From Bradyrhizobium diazoefficiens (lineage in GTDB: Bacteria > Pseudomonadota > Alphaproteobacteria > Rhizobiales > Xanthobacteraceae): 64,000 nucleotides of DNA. The notes beneath the pieces were generated by a model that saw nothing but the letters and a program-made list of their open reading frames with translations, did not search any database and had not been told where the DNA came from. Below, piece by piece: positions 8,014 through 17,803 of this stretch (position 1 is the stretch's first letter; the number at the start of each line of letters is the position of its first letter). The stretch lies in contig NZ_CP067102.1 in the NCBI RefSeq assembly GCF_016616885.1, forward strand, positions 7,902,501 to 7,966,500. The letters run 5' to 3'. The translations under genes and the position numbers were made by a program.

Positions 8014-10472
8014 GGCGCGCGCTGTGGGTGCTCGCGGTGCTACTCAGCCATTGGCGACGGCACCGGATGCAGTTCGCGACGCTTCTGATCGGGCTGATCG
8101 CGGCGACCGCGCTGTGGAGCGGGGTGCAGGCGATCAACCAGCAGGCCCGTAGCGCCTATGACCGCGCGGCGGCGACGTTTGGCGGTGTCCGCACGGCCAC
8201 GCTGGTGGCGCCCAATGCGGCGACCTTCCCGCAAGACCTGTTCATAAAACTCCGCCGCGCGGGCTGGCCGGTCTCGCCGGTGCTGGAAGGCCGGGTCCAG
8301 ATCAATGGACGATCAATCCGGCTGCTCGGCATCGAGCCGGTGACGCTGCCGGTCGATGTCGGCAACGCGCCGCGCCTCGGTGCTGCAGACTTAAGCAGTT
8401 TTGTTGCCGCGCCCGGCCAGACGCTAGTGGCGCAGGAGACGCTGAACGATTTGCGCGAACAAGACGGTGCGACGCCCTCGATCAGCAGCGGCGCAAAACT
8501 ACCGCCGCTGCATGTACAGCCGCAGCTCGTGCCCGAGGTGCTGGTGGTCGACATCGGCGTGGCGCAGCGACTGCTGAACAAGCCGGACCAGCTGTCGCGC
8601 CTGCTGATCGGCAAGGCGAAGGGCAAGCCGGCGCCACTGCAGAGCGTCGTCGGCGACCAATTGCAGCGGATAGAGCCGACCGCAGAGACCGAGCTGGAAC
8701 GGCTGACCGACAGCTTCCATCTCAACCTCACCGCCTTCGGCCTGCTGTCGTTCTTCGTCGGCCTCTTCATCGTCAATTCGGCCGTCGGCCTCGCCTTCGA
8801 GCAGCGGCTGCCGATGCTGCGCACCTTGCGCGCCTGCGGTGCCTCGGCACGGCTGGTCAACAGCGTGCTGGTGATCGAGCTGGTGGCGCTGGCGCTGATC
8901 GCCGGCCTGATCGGGCTCGTCTGCGGCTATGTCATCGCGGCGACGCTGTTGCCCGATGTAGCGGCCTCGCTGCGCGGGCTCTATGGCGCGCAGATTCCGG
9001 GGCAGCTCACGCTTAGACCTGAATGGTGGCTCGCCGGCATCGGCATCAGCGTTGCCGGTGCGATTGTGGCAGCGGCGACCAGCCTGATCAAGGCGATCAG
9101 GATGCCGGTGCTCGCGACTGCGCAGCCGCAGGCCTGGCAGCAGCGGCAGCGCCGCTGGCTGATCCTGCAAAGCGTTGCGGCCTGCGCCGTGTTCGCGGTC
9201 GCATTGTTGTTGCTGGACTACGGCCAATCGCTGATCGCGGGATTTGGCCTGCTGGCGGCGCTGATGCTCGGCGCGGCGCTGATCCTGCCGGCCTTCCTCG
9301 ATATCCTCCTGCTCGCGGGCCAGCGCTTAGCGCGCCGGCCGCTGGCGCTGTGGTTCTGGGCGGACAGCCGCCAGCAGCTCTCCGGCTTGTCGCTGGCGCT
9401 GATGGCGCTGTTGCTCGCGCTGGCCGTCAATGTCGGGGTCTCCACCATGGTGGAAACCTTCAGCCGCACTTTCATCGGCTGGCTTGATGGACGGTTGGCC
9501 GCCGACGTCTACATCAGCGCCGCCGACAATGTGCAAGCGATCGCGATCCGCAACTGGCTGAAGGACCGCAGCGAGGTGCAAGCGATCCTGTCGGGCGGAC
9601 GCGCAGAGACGCAAGTGCAGGGCCAGCCGGTGGAGTTGCTCGGCCTGCCCGATCACGCGCTCTATCGCGAGCGCTGGCCGCTGCTGGAAACCGCGACGCG
9701 CGCCTGGTCCCAACTGGTGCCGGGCAACGCCGCCTTCATCAGCGAGCAACTGAGTCGCCGCCTCAACGTCCGCGTCGGCGATGTCATCGAGGTGCCGGCG
9801 CCGGGCGGAGCCTGGGAGCTCGACATCGTCGGCATCTATGCCGATTACGGCAACCCCAAGGGGCAGCTCGCGGTGAACGTCGCTGCGCTGATCCGGCAGT
9901 TTCCACAAACGCCGCAGACGCGGATCGGACTGATCGTGCCGCGCGACAAGATCCCCGGCTTGATCGCAGCACTGCAGAAGCAGTTCGCGCTCGATGACCG
10001 CGCCGTGGCCGATCAGGCGACGGTGAAGGCGGAATCCATCCGCATCTTCAATCACACCTTTGCGGTGACGTCGGCGCTGAATGCCTTCACGCTCGGCGTC
10101 GCCGGCATCGCACTGCTGACCAGCCTGTTGACGCTGGCGAACTCCCGCCTGCCGCAGCTTGCGCCGCTCTGGGCGATCGGTATCACCCGGCCGCGCCTTG
10201 CCGCGATCGAGCTGACCAAGACGCTGTCTGTTGCGCTGTTCACCTCGCTGCTGGCGGTTCCGCTCGGGCTGCTGGTGGCGTGGTGCCTGATCGCGATCGT
10301 GAATGTGAAGGCGTTCGGCTGGCGGCTGCCGTTCCATGTCTTCCCGCTGCAACTGGTCGAGCTGGTCGCCGTCGCGCTGATCGCCTCGCTGCTGGCCGCG
10401 CTGTTGCCCGTGTTGCGATTGGCGCGGATGCAGCCGGCGAGCCTCGTCAAGGTGTTTGCCAATGAGCGCTGA
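8010..10472 (+). CDS. FtsX-type ABC transporter permease (AttF/AttG-like, single large protein)
   Basis: This encodes 820 residues. There is an N-terminal membrane anchor (~residues 21-40), a large periplasmic region, then three helices around residues 235-350. A second membrane set lies in the middle (~390-490), followed by another periplasmic domain and three C-terminal helices (~690-810). This is the duplicated FtsX/MacB layout in one chain. It is co-translated with the ATPase upstream and overlaps the next gene by 11 nt. Systems of this type usually act on lipoproteins or periplasmic proteins, not small solutes. The role here is inferred from the linked lipocalin-like protein. Confidence 0.85.
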   Translation: MRRALWVLAVLLSHWRRHRMQFATLLIGLIAATALWSGVQAINQQARSAYDRAAATFGGVRTATLVAPNAATFPQDLFIKLRRAGWPVSPVLEGRVQINGRSIRLLGIEPVTLPVDVGNAPRLGAADLSSFVAAPGQTLVAQETLNDLREQDGATPSISSGAKLPPLHVQPQLVPEVLVVDIGVAQRLLNKPDQLSRLLIGKAKGKPAPLQSVVGDQLQRIEPTAETELERLTDSFHLNLTAFGLLSFFVGLFIVNSAVGLAFEQRLPMLRTLRACGASARLVNSVLVIELVALALIAGLIGLVCGYVIAATLLPDVAASLRGLYGAQIPGQLTLRPEWWLAGIGISVAGAIVAAATSLIKAIRMPVLATAQPQAWQQRQRRWLILQSVAACAVFAVALLLLDYGQSLIAGFGLLAALMLGAALILPAFLDILLLAGQRLARRPLALWFWADSRQQLSGLSLALMALLLALAVNVGVSTMVETFSRTFIGWLDGRLAADVYISAADNVQAIAIRNWLKDRSEVQAILSGGRAETQVQGQPVELLGLPDHALYRERWPLLETATRAWSQLVPGNAAFISEQLSRRLNVRVGDVIEVPAPGGAWELDIVGIYADYGNPKGQLAVNVAALIRQFPQTPQTRIGLIVPRDKIPGLIAALQKQFALDDRAVADQATVKAESIRIFNHTFAVTSALNAFTLGVAGIALLTSLLTLANSRLPQLAPLWAIGITRPRLAAIELTKTLSVALFTSLLAVPLGLLVAWCLIAIVNVKAFGWRLPFHVFPLQLVELVAVALIASLLAALLPVLRLARMQPASLVKVFANER

Positions 10473-11544
10473 CAAACTCTCGCGACGCGCCTTCGCCGGC
10501 AGTATCGCCGCGCTCGCGCTCTCGCGCCGCGCCAGCGCGCAAGGCTATGCCGGGCTCGGCGAGGGCGCCGACGGCTTTGCGAAGGTGACGCCTGGAAAGG
10601 TGTTTACCTTTCCCGCTGATCACGGGCCCCATCCGGATTTTCGCATCGAGTGGTGGTATCTGACGGCGAACCTCGTCGACAGCAGTGGTGCGGCATGTGG
10701 GCTGCAATGGACGCTGTTTCGCCAGGCCGCAAAGCCGGGACCGCAAGCCGCGGGCTGGGCCAATCAGCAAATCTGGATGGCGCACGCCGCGGTGACGTGT
10801 GCAGATACCCACCGCTTCAACGAGCTGTTCTCACGCGGCGGCATCGGTCAGGCCGGTGTCGAGGCTAAGCTGTTCGCGGCCTGGATCGACGATTGGGAGA
10901 TGAAGGGTTCGGAGCGCACCGACGATCGCACCCTGTCGCCGGTCACGCTGAAAGCGTCCGGCACTGATTTCAGCTACGCGCTCACGCTTGATGCGGATCG
11001 CCCTGTGGTCTTGCAAGGCGACGGCGGCTACAGCCGCAAGTCCGAGCGCGGACAAGCCTCCTACTATTACAGCCAGCCGTTCTACCGTGCGCGCGGCACG
11101 CTCACCATCGACGACAAGTCGGTCGATGTATCCGGCCAGGCCTGGATGGACCGGGAATGGAGCAGCCAGCCGCTCGACGCCGACCAGACCGGCTGGGACT
11201 GGCTGTCGCTGCATCTTTCCTCCGGCGACAAGCTGATGCTGTACCGGCTACGCCAGAAGGACGGCAAGGATTATCCGTTCGGCAACTGGATCAGCGCCGC
11301 AGGCGAGACGCAGATGATTGCAAGCGGCGATATCCAGATGAGTCCGAAGGCCACGGCCGAGGTTGCGGGCCGCAAGCTGCCGGTGGAATGGCAGATCGCG
11401 ATCCCGTCACGTTCGTTCTCGATTTCCTGCAAGCCGCTCAATCCCCGGGCGTGGATGGGGACCGGCTTCTCCTATTGGGAGGGACCGATCAGCTTTGCCG
11501 GCACGCATGACGGTGTTGGCTATCTCGAGCTGACCGGCTATTGA
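10462..11544 (+). CDS. Secreted lipocalin-like protein (AttH / CrtC-fold)
   Basis: This encodes 360 residues starting at ATG 10462, inside the end of the permease gene (a TTG at 10456 is the alternative). An N-terminal signal contains SRRAFAGS, a twin-arginine-like start, and a short hydrophobic run ending near ASAQG. The mature part has the features of the AttH/carotenoid 1,2-hydratase double-lipocalin fold: EWWYLTANL near residue 55, QIWMAHAAV, GQAWMDREWSSQ near 230 and GTGFSYWEGP near the end. Genetic coupling to an FtsX-type exporter matches attEFGH clusters, in which AttH is the periplasmic partner. The ligand is unknown. Confidence 0.8.
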   Translation: MSADKLSRRAFAGSIAALALSRRASAQGYAGLGEGADGFAKVTPGKVFTFPADHGPHPDFRIEWWYLTANLVDSSGAACGLQWTLFRQAAKPGPQAAGWANQQIWMAHAAVTCADTHRFNELFSRGGIGQAGVEAKLFAAWIDDWEMKGSERTDDRTLSPVTLKASGTDFSYALTLDADRPVVLQGDGGYSRKSERGQASYYYSQPFYRARGTLTIDDKSVDVSGQAWMDREWSSQPLDADQTGWDWLSLHLSSGDKLMLYRLRQKDGKDYPFGNWISAAGETQMIASGDIQMSPKATAEVAGRKLPVEWQIAIPSRSFSISCKPLNPRAWMGTGFSYWEGPISFAGTHDGVGYLELTGY

Positions 11545-11571
11545 AGCGCGACCTGCTCGAAGGAATCAGCG

Positions 11572-11958
11572 ATGTACTACCTCACCGCTCTCGTCACGTT
11601 GCTGGCGCTTGCATTTTATTTCTTTACCTGCATCAACGTCTCGCGGTCGCGGACCAAGACCGGCGTCAAGGTGCCGGCGATGTCGGGCCATCCGGATTTC
11701 GAGCGCGCCTTCCGCATCCAGATGAACACGCTGGAATGGATGCCGATCTTCCTGCCGTCGCTCTGGCTGTTCGCGAGCTATATCAGCGACGCCATCGCGG
11801 CCGGCATCGGTGCAGTCTGGATCATCGGCCGCATCGTCTATTTCATCGGCTATTCGCAGGCCGCCGCCAAGCGCGGCCCCGGATTTGCGATCCAGGCGAT
11901 TGCGGCGATTGCGCTGTGGGCGGGGGCGCTGGGGGCGGTGGTGTTAAGGTTGGTGTGA
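11572..11958 (+). CDS. MAPEG-family membrane protein
   Basis: This encodes 128 residues with four hydrophobic segments. The sequence contains SGHPDFERAFRIQMNTLEW, matching the MAPEG signature (membrane-associated proteins in eicosanoid and glutathione metabolism: the E-R-x-x-N-x-x-E-like pattern). Bacterial members often have glutathione transferase or peroxidase activity. It starts 27 nt after the lipocalin-like gene with AAGGAA upstream, so it may be the last gene of that operon. The function beyond the family is not known. Confidence 0.8.
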   Translation: MYYLTALVTLLALAFYFFTCINVSRSRTKTGVKVPAMSGHPDFERAFRIQMNTLEWMPIFLPSLWLFASYISDAIAAGIGAVWIIGRIVYFIGYSQAAAKRGPGFAIQAIAAIALWAGALGAVVLRLV

Positions 11959-11973
11959 GAGGGATTTCTCAGC

Positions 11974-12045
11974 CGTCATTCCGGAGCGGCGAACCCGGAA
12001 TCTCGAGATTCCGGGTTCGATGCTTCGCATCGCCCCGGAATGACG
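11974..12045. repeat. Palindromic intergenic repeat (CGTCATTCCGG family, copy 2)
   Basis: The outer inverted arms are CGTCATTCCGGAGC and GCCCCGGAATGACG. An inner near-perfect palindrome, AACCCGGAATCTCGAGATTCCGGGTT, forms one long hairpin. It lies between the convergent MAPEG and binding-protein genes and could act as a bidirectional transcript end. Confidence 0.85.
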
Positions 12046-12052
12046 CTACGCC

Positions 12053-13243
12053 CTACTTCGTCAGCGGGCAGCCGCTTTCCTTGGCGGTGAAGAAGGCCTG
12101 GTCGCCGGGCACCACGGCAAGCTGCTTGTAGTAGTCCCACGGCTTCTTCGATTCCGAGGGCTTCTTGACCTCGAACAGATACATGTCGTGGACCATGCGG
12201 CCGTTCTCGAGCACCTTGCCCTTGGCGAAGGCGTCGTCGACCGGTAGCTCCTTCAGCTTCTTGGAAACGGCTTCGGCGTCCTTGGTGCCGGCGGCCTTCA
12301 CCGCCTTGAGATAACTCAGCGTCGCCGAGTAGGTGCCGGCGTGGATCATGCTCGGCATCCGCCCGGTGCGCTTGAAGAAGCGCTCGGAGAAGGCGCGCGT
12401 GGTGTCGTTCTGATCCCAATAGAAGCCTTCGGTCAGCACCAGGCCCTGCGCGGCCGGAAGTCCCAGACCGTTCACCTCAGCGATTGTCATCAGAAGGCCG
12501 GCGAGCTTCTGGCCACCCTGGACGATGCCGAATTCCGCGGCCTGCTTGATCGAGTTGGTGGTGTCCTGGCCGGCATTGGCGAGGCCGACGATCTTTGCCT
12601 TCGAGCTCTGCGCCTGGAGCAGGAAGGAGGAGAAGTCCGACGAGTTGAGGGGAACGCGAACCGAACCGAGCACCTTGCCGCCGCTGTGCGTGACGATCTC
12701 GCTGGTGTCTTTCTCGAGCGCGTAGCCGAACGCATAGTCGGCGGTGAGGAAAAACCAGCTGTCGCCGCCGGCCTTGGTCAACGCACCGCCGGTGCCGACC
12801 GCGAGCGCGTGGGTGTCGAACGCCCAGTGAAAGCCATAGGGCGAGCACGCAGAACCGGTGATGCTCGACGTGGCCGCACCGACCACGATGTCGATCTTCT
12901 TCTTTTCCTTCGACAGGTCCTGTACGGCGAGCGCTACCGACGACGTCGTCAGCTCGGTGATCATGTCGACATTGTCGGCGTCATACCAGCGCCGCGCGAT
13001 GGAGGTGGCGAGATCGGGCTTGTTCTGGTGATCGGCGGTGATCATCTCGATCTTCTGGCCGAGCACCTCGCCGCCGAAATCCTCGATCGCCATCTTGGCC
13101 GCTTCGACCGAATATTTTCCGCCGTAATCGGCATAGACGCCGGACTGATCGTTCAGGATACCGATTTTGACGCCTTGCGCGGAGGCCGGCGCGGCCAGCA
13201 ACAAAGCCGACGTTGCGACAGCGGCCAAAAGTGCTGATTTCAT
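12053..13243 (-). CDS. ABC transporter substrate-binding protein, branched-chain amino acid (LivK) family, stand-alone
   Basis: This encodes 396 residues with a signal peptide ending near ASAQG (~residue 22), then a type I periplasmic binding fold of the LivK/Peripla_BP_6 family. Visible marks are GVKIGILNDQSGVYADYGG at the start of the mature protein, GQKIEMITADHQNKPD, and WFFLTADYAFGYALEKD around residue 180. GGGAGTTAAAAG precedes the ATG. No permease or ATPase is adjacent, so it must share a transporter encoded elsewhere or act as a sensor. The ligand is unknown. Confidence 0.85.
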   Translation of the reverse strand: MKSALLAAVATSALLLAAPASAQGVKIGILNDQSGVYADYGGKYSVEAAKMAIEDFGGEVLGQKIEMITADHQNKPDLATSIARRWYDADNVDMITELTTSSVALAVQDLSKEKKKIDIVVGAATSSITGSACSPYGFHWAFDTHALAVGTGGALTKAGGDSWFFLTADYAFGYALEKDTSEIVTHSGGKVLGSVRVPLNSSDFSSFLLQAQSSKAKIVGLANAGQDTTNSIKQAAEFGIVQGGQKLAGLLMTIAEVNGLGLPAAQGLVLTEGFYWDQNDTTRAFSERFFKRTGRMPSMIHAGTYSATLSYLKAVKAAGTKDAEAVSKKLKELPVDDAFAKGKVLENGRMVHDMYLFEVKKPSESKKPWDYYKQLAVVPGDQAFFTAKESGCPLTK

Positions 13244-13358
13244 CTTTTAACTCCCAGCAGTGTTCTGTTTTGAAATCGCGCGGATACTAGTGAAGAACGG
13301 CGCGCGTGCCCATCGATTTTGCGTAGACCGTTAGTATGGCGGGCCGTGCCTCAAAAAC

Positions 13359-13407
13359 CGTCGTCCTGGACAAGCGCAGCGAAGCGGAGCGCCGAGCCAG
13401 GACGACG
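13359..13407. repeat. Inverted repeat with CGTCGTCCTGG / CCAGGACGACG arms
   Basis: Arms of 11-12 bp enclose a short G+A-rich centre containing GCGCAGCGAAGCGGAGCGC. It sits just past the end of the RND pump gene, in the gap before the binding-protein promoter. It belongs to the same broad class as the 26598-26737 element. Confidence 0.7.
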
Positions 13408-13418
13408 CTGGGGCGGCG

Positions 13419-16400
13419 TTAAGCCACCCCCTGCGGCTTCTTCTCGTTCCGTCCTTCCGCCAGGTTCCGCACCACCACATAGAAGATCGGCGTGAACAGC
13501 AGGCCGAACAGCGTGACGCCGATCATGCCGAAGAACACGGCGACGCCGACGGCTTGACGCATCTCGGAGCCTGAGCCGGACGAGATCACCAGCGGCAGCA
13601 CGCCGAGGATAAAGGCGAAGGACGTCATCAGGATCGGTCGCAGTCGCAACCGGCAGGCCTCGATCACGGCCTCCAGACGTGGCTTGCCTTCCTTCTCGAT
13701 GTCGCGCGCGAACTCCACGATCAGGATCGCGTTTTTCGCCGCTAACCCCACCAGCACGACAAAGCCGATCTGGGTGAGGATGTTGACATCCTGCCCCATG
13801 ATGCGGACGCCGATGGTGGCGGCGAGCAGGCACATCGGCACGATCAGGATCACCGCGAACGGCAGCGTCCAGCTGCCATATTGCGCCGCAAGCACGAGAT
13901 AGACGAACAGCACGCAGATCGGGAACACGTAGAGGCCGGCATTGCCGCCGGTGACCTGCTGATAGGACAGATCAGTCCATTCGAACGTGAAGCCGCTCGG
14001 CAGGGTGTCGTCGGCGAGCTTCTTGATAGTATTAAGGGCGGTGGTCGAGCTCGTGCCCGGCGCCGGCTCACCCTGAAGCTCGGACGCGGCGTAGAGATTG
14101 TAGCGCGCGACGCGGTCGGGGCCGGAGACGTCCTTGAAGTCGACCACGCTGCCGAGCATCACCATGTCGCCGGAGGCGTTGCGCGTGCGCAGCCGCGCCA
14201 GATCGCTCGGCTCTTTGCGGAACGGGAAATCGGCCTGCGCGGTGACGTGATAAGTGCGACCGAACAGGTTGAGGTCGTTGACATAGGTCGATCCGAAATA
14301 GGTCTGGATCGTGTCGTTGATGTTGGCGATGGGCACGCCGAGCTTCTGCGCCTTGGTGCGGTCGATATCGACGAAGAGCTGCGGCGTGTTGGCTGAGAAC
14401 GGCGAGAACACCGAAGTGAGGCTCGGCGATTTTCGCGCAGCCGCGACGAGCTCGTCGGTCGCCGATGCCAGCAGCTCCGGCCCGCGGCCTTGGCGATCCT
14501 GGATGCGGATGGTGAAGCCACCACCGGTGCCGATGCCGGGCACGGCCGGTGGCGGGATGACGATGATGAAAGCACCCTGGATTGCCAACAACCGCTTGCG
14601 CAGCTCCGCGGTGATGGCATTCGCGGTCAGCCCCTTCTTCAGCCGGACTTCAGGCTCGTCGAACACCGGGAACAGCGCCGCCGCATTCCCGGCCTGGGTG
14701 CGTGTGGCACCTGAGAAGCCGGCGAAGGCAGCGACGCGGATGATGCCTGGCGTATCCAGCGATATCCGCTCGATCTCGCGCACGACCTCGGTGGTGCGCG
14801 CCAGCGATGCCGCGCCCGGCAATTGCACAGATATGATGACGTAGCCGCGATCCTGCGCCGGAATGAAGCCCTGCGACGTGGTCCCGATCAGCCAGCCGGC
14901 GCTGCCGATCAGCACAACATAGATCAGCAGCATCACTACAGAGTGCCGGATCACAAAATTGGCGGCACCGGCATAGCCGTGCGCCAGCCGGTCGAACACG
15001 CGATTGAAGGCGCCGGTGAAGGCACCCCACGCCCGTGCGATCAGATTCCAGGCGGCGGGCGGCCGCTTCTCCTCATGAGGGACGAGTATCTGCGAGGCCA
15101 GCGCCGGCGACAGCGTGAGCGAGCAGAAGCAGGAGATCGCGGTCGCAACCGCGATCGTAACAGCGAATTGCTGGAAGAACTGCCCGGATATGCCGCCGAG
15201 GAACGCCGTCGGCACGAATACCGCACACAGCACCAGCGCGATCGAGACCAGCGCGCCGCCGACCTCCTCCATCGTCTTCAGTGCCGCATCGCGCCGGCTG
15301 AGGCCGTGCTCGAGATGCCGCTCGACATTCTCGACCACGACGATGGCGTCGTCGACCACGATGCCGACGGCAAGCACCAGCCCGAACAGCGTGAGATTGT
15401 TGATGGAGAAGCCGAGCGCCGCCATCACCGCAAAGGTGCCGACCAGCGACACCGGAATCGCGATGATCGGAATGATCGCCGGCCGCCAGCCCTGCAGGAA
15501 CACCAGCACCACGATCACCACGAGCAGCATGGCCTCGTAGATGGTCTTGATCAGCTCGTGAACGGACTGCGCGATGAACTCGGTCGGGTTGTAGCCGATA
15601 TTGTAGTCAAGCCCCTTCGGAAAGCTCTCCTTGAGCTTCGTCATGGTGTCGGAGATGTTTTTCGCCGTCGCGAGCGCATTCGATCCCGGCCGCTGCGTCA
15701 CCAGCATGGCGACCGCGGATTTGCGCAGCAGGAAGCTGTTGGTGGAGTAGGCCAGCGCGCCGAGCTCGATGCGCGCGACGTCGCGCAGCCGCACCGTGCG
15801 GCCGTCGGAGCCGGCCTTGATCAGGATGTCCTCGAACTGCCTCTGGTCTTTCAACCGCCCTGTGAAAACCAGGTTCGGCTGAAAGGCGCGATCGGCGATC
15901 GGCGGCTCGGCGAGCTGGCCGCCCGCGATCTGCACGTTTTGCGCACGGATCGCGGCCAGCACCTCGGTCGAGGTCAGGCCGAGATTGGCGATGCGGTCAG
16001 GATCGAGCCAGAGCCGCATCGAATAGTCGCGCGCGCCGAAGATCTGGATGTCGCCGACGCCGTCGATGCGCAACAGCTGGTCGCGGACCTGGAGCAGCGC
16101 GTAGTTGGAGATGTAGAGCTGGTCGAACGTGTCGTCGGGCGACAGCATGAACACGACCATCAAAATGTCGGGCGAGTTCTTGCGGGTGACGACGCCGTTG
16201 CGCTGCACCTCGTCCGGCAGTTGCGGCTGCGCGATCGCGACGCGGTTCTGGACCAGTACCTGGGCCTTGTCGAGATCGGTGCCCAGCTTGAAGGTGACGG
16301 TGATGGTGAGCTGGCCGTTCGAGGTCGCCTGGCTGTAGAGATACAGCATGTCCTCGACGCCGTTGATCTGCTGCTCGATCGGAGCGGCCACGGTGTCGGA

Positions 16401-16577
16401 CACGGTTTGCGCCGAGGCGCCCGGATATTGCGTGGTGACGACGACGGTCGGCGGCACCACTTGCGGATATTCGGAGATCGGCAGCGTCGAGTAGGCGAGC
16501 GCACCGACGATCAGGAGCACGATCGACAGCACCATCGCCAGGATGGGCTGGTTGATGGAGAGACGGCCAAGATTCAT
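13419..16577 (-). CDS. RND efflux pump, HAE1 family inner-membrane transporter (AcrB/MexF-like)
   Basis: This encodes 1052 residues, the standard length. RND pumps export drugs, solvents or other amphiphiles across the envelope, driven by protons. Features include helix 1 (QPILAMVLSIVLLIVG), two large periplasmic loops, and the proton-relay aspartate pair in GIVVDDAIVVVENVERHL (~residues 408-410). The second periplasmic half begins after FIPAQDRGYVII. The C-terminal helices include ILIVEFARDIEKEGK. It is translationally coupled to the adaptor gene by a 4-nt ATGA overlap (16574-16577). No outer-membrane factor is present and no local repressor is visible. The substrates are unknown. Confidence 0.92.
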   Translation of the reverse strand: MNLGRLSINQPILAMVLSIVLLIVGALAYSTLPISEYPQVVPPTVVVTTQYPGASAQTVSDTVAAPIEQQINGVEDMLYLYSQATSNGQLTITVTFKLGTDLDKAQVLVQNRVAIAQPQLPDEVQRNGVVTRKNSPDILMVVFMLSPDDTFDQLYISNYALLQVRDQLLRIDGVGDIQIFGARDYSMRLWLDPDRIANLGLTSTEVLAAIRAQNVQIAGGQLAEPPIADRAFQPNLVFTGRLKDQRQFEDILIKAGSDGRTVRLRDVARIELGALAYSTNSFLLRKSAVAMLVTQRPGSNALATAKNISDTMTKLKESFPKGLDYNIGYNPTEFIAQSVHELIKTIYEAMLLVVIVVLVFLQGWRPAIIPIIAIPVSLVGTFAVMAALGFSINNLTLFGLVLAVGIVVDDAIVVVENVERHLEHGLSRRDAALKTMEEVGGALVSIALVLCAVFVPTAFLGGISGQFFQQFAVTIAVATAISCFCSLTLSPALASQILVPHEEKRPPAAWNLIARAWGAFTGAFNRVFDRLAHGYAGAANFVIRHSVVMLLIYVVLIGSAGWLIGTTSQGFIPAQDRGYVIISVQLPGAASLARTTEVVREIERISLDTPGIIRVAAFAGFSGATRTQAGNAAALFPVFDEPEVRLKKGLTANAITAELRKRLLAIQGAFIIVIPPPAVPGIGTGGGFTIRIQDRQGRGPELLASATDELVAAARKSPSLTSVFSPFSANTPQLFVDIDRTKAQKLGVPIANINDTIQTYFGSTYVNDLNLFGRTYHVTAQADFPFRKEPSDLARLRTRNASGDMVMLGSVVDFKDVSGPDRVARYNLYAASELQGEPAPGTSSTTALNTIKKLADDTLPSGFTFEWTDLSYQQVTGGNAGLYVFPICVLFVYLVLAAQYGSWTLPFAVILIVPMCLLAATIGVRIMGQDVNILTQIGFVVLVGLAAKNAILIVEFARDIEKEGKPRLEAVIEACRLRLRPILMTSFAFILGVLPLVISSGSGSEMRQAVGVAVFFGMIGVTLFGLLFTPIFYVVVRNLAEGRNEKKPQGVA

Positions 16578-17803
16578 GACTTGTCACCAGCCTTGGTACC
16601 AGCCTTGGCACCGGCCGGCGCTTGAGCAGGAGACGGGGCGACCTTGGCGCCGACGCGGGCGCGCTGGATGCCGTTGACGATGACGCGGTCCTCCGCCGTC
16701 AGCCCCTCGCGGATCACGCGCAGGCCGTCATCGAGCGGCCCCGGCACCACGGGACGCGCCTCGACGGTGTCATCCGGCTTCACCACGAACACGATCTTGC
16801 GGGACTGGTCGGTCGCGACGGCAACGTCGGGAACCAAGAGCGCCTCGTACGGCGCGCTGCCGATCAGGCGGACGCGGCCGAACTGGCCGGGCAGGATCGA
16901 CAGATCAGTGTTCTTGACCACGGCGCGGCTGCGCAGCGTGCCGGTGGAAACATCGAGGCGGTTGTCGAGGAAGTTGATGGCGCCGTCATGCGACGGCTTG
17001 GTCTCGCCGGCCAGCGTCACCTGCACCGGGTTCGCGGTGTCGCGCGAGCTCGGGCGCTTACCCTCGAACCAGAGCTTGCTGTATTTGATGAAGGTCGTCT
17101 CATCCATGTCGAAATAGACGTAGATCGGGTCGAGCGCGACGATCGAGGTCAACAGGGTCGAGGTGCCGGTGTCGCTGCCTTGCACCAGATTGCCGGGGCT
17201 GACGAGATGGCGGCTGACGCGGCCGGTGAGCGGCGCGGTGACATGGGTGAACTCGATGTTGAGCCGGGCGGCCTTCAGTGCCCCCTCGGCTTGGGTCTCG
17301 GCGGCGTGCGCGGCCTGCAAGGCCTGGCGGCGCTGGTCGACGACCTGCTCGGACACCGCGCTGGTCTGCACCAGGTTCAGGCCGCGGTCGAGCTCGCGCT
17401 TGGCGAGCTCCACCTTGGCGCGCGCATCGGAGAGCTGACCGTCCGCCTGCTCGGCCACGGCCTCGAACGGGCGTGGGTCGATGACGTAGAGGAGATCCCC
17501 GGCGTGCACGATCGCACCGTCCTGGAACTCGACCGAGTTGACGAAGCCGCCGACGCGGGGCCGCACCTGCACCTCCTCGACCGCCTCGAACCGGCCGGTG
17601 TACTCGTCCCAATCGGTGACGGTGCGCTTGACCGGCTGCGCAACGGTCACCGGGGGAGGCGGCGGTGCTGCCGCTTGCGAGGCCGGTTGTCCGCAACCGG
17701 TGAGCGCGAACGCGGCTGCGAGAAGGCCGGCTATGGCGTAAGGCCGGGGCTGAACGAAATCGTGCGTTTTGACAAATTGCTCGCTTCCGTCCGGTCCAGT
17801 CAT
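16574..17803 (-). CDS. RND efflux adaptor (membrane fusion lipoprotein)
   Basis: This encodes 409 residues starting at ATG 17803. It has a lipoprotein signal with lipobox LTGC (Cys37), followed by a proline/alanine linker. The order of domains is typical: a beta-barrel/lipoyl segment (RVGGFVNSVEFQDGAIVHAGDLLYVIDP), a helical hairpin (~120-190), the second lipoyl half (VTAPLTGRVSRHLVSPGNLV), then a membrane-proximal domain with a Pro/Ala/Lys-rich tail. It links the pump to an outer-membrane channel in the periplasm. The start was chosen by the short signal and the GAGG 8 nt upstream; an upstream ATG at 17818 is possible. Confidence 0.9.
   Translation of the reverse strand: MTGPDGSEQFVKTHDFVQPRPYAIAGLLAAAFALTGCGQPASQAAAPPPPPVTVAQPVKRTVTDWDEYTGRFEAVEEVQVRPRVGGFVNSVEFQDGAIVHAGDLLYVIDPRPFEAVAEQADGQLSDARAKVELAKRELDRGLNLVQTSAVSEQVVDQRRQALQAAHAAETQAEGALKAARLNIEFTHVTAPLTGRVSRHLVSPGNLVQGSDTGTSTLLTSIVALDPIYVYFDMDETTFIKYSKLWFEGKRPSSRDTANPVQVTLAGETKPSHDGAINFLDNRLDVSTGTLRSRAVVKNTDLSILPGQFGRVRLIGSAPYEALLVPDVAVATDQSRKIVFVVKPDDTVEARPVVPGPLDDGLRVIREGLTAEDRVIVNGIQRARVGAKVAPSPAQAPAGAKAGTKAGDKS

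Noticed and set aside
14823..16625. A 600-codon open frame on the + strand opposite the RND pump
   Set aside because: The pump's sequence is unmistakable. The opposite frame is low-complexity (R/D/H/E-rich) with no motif.
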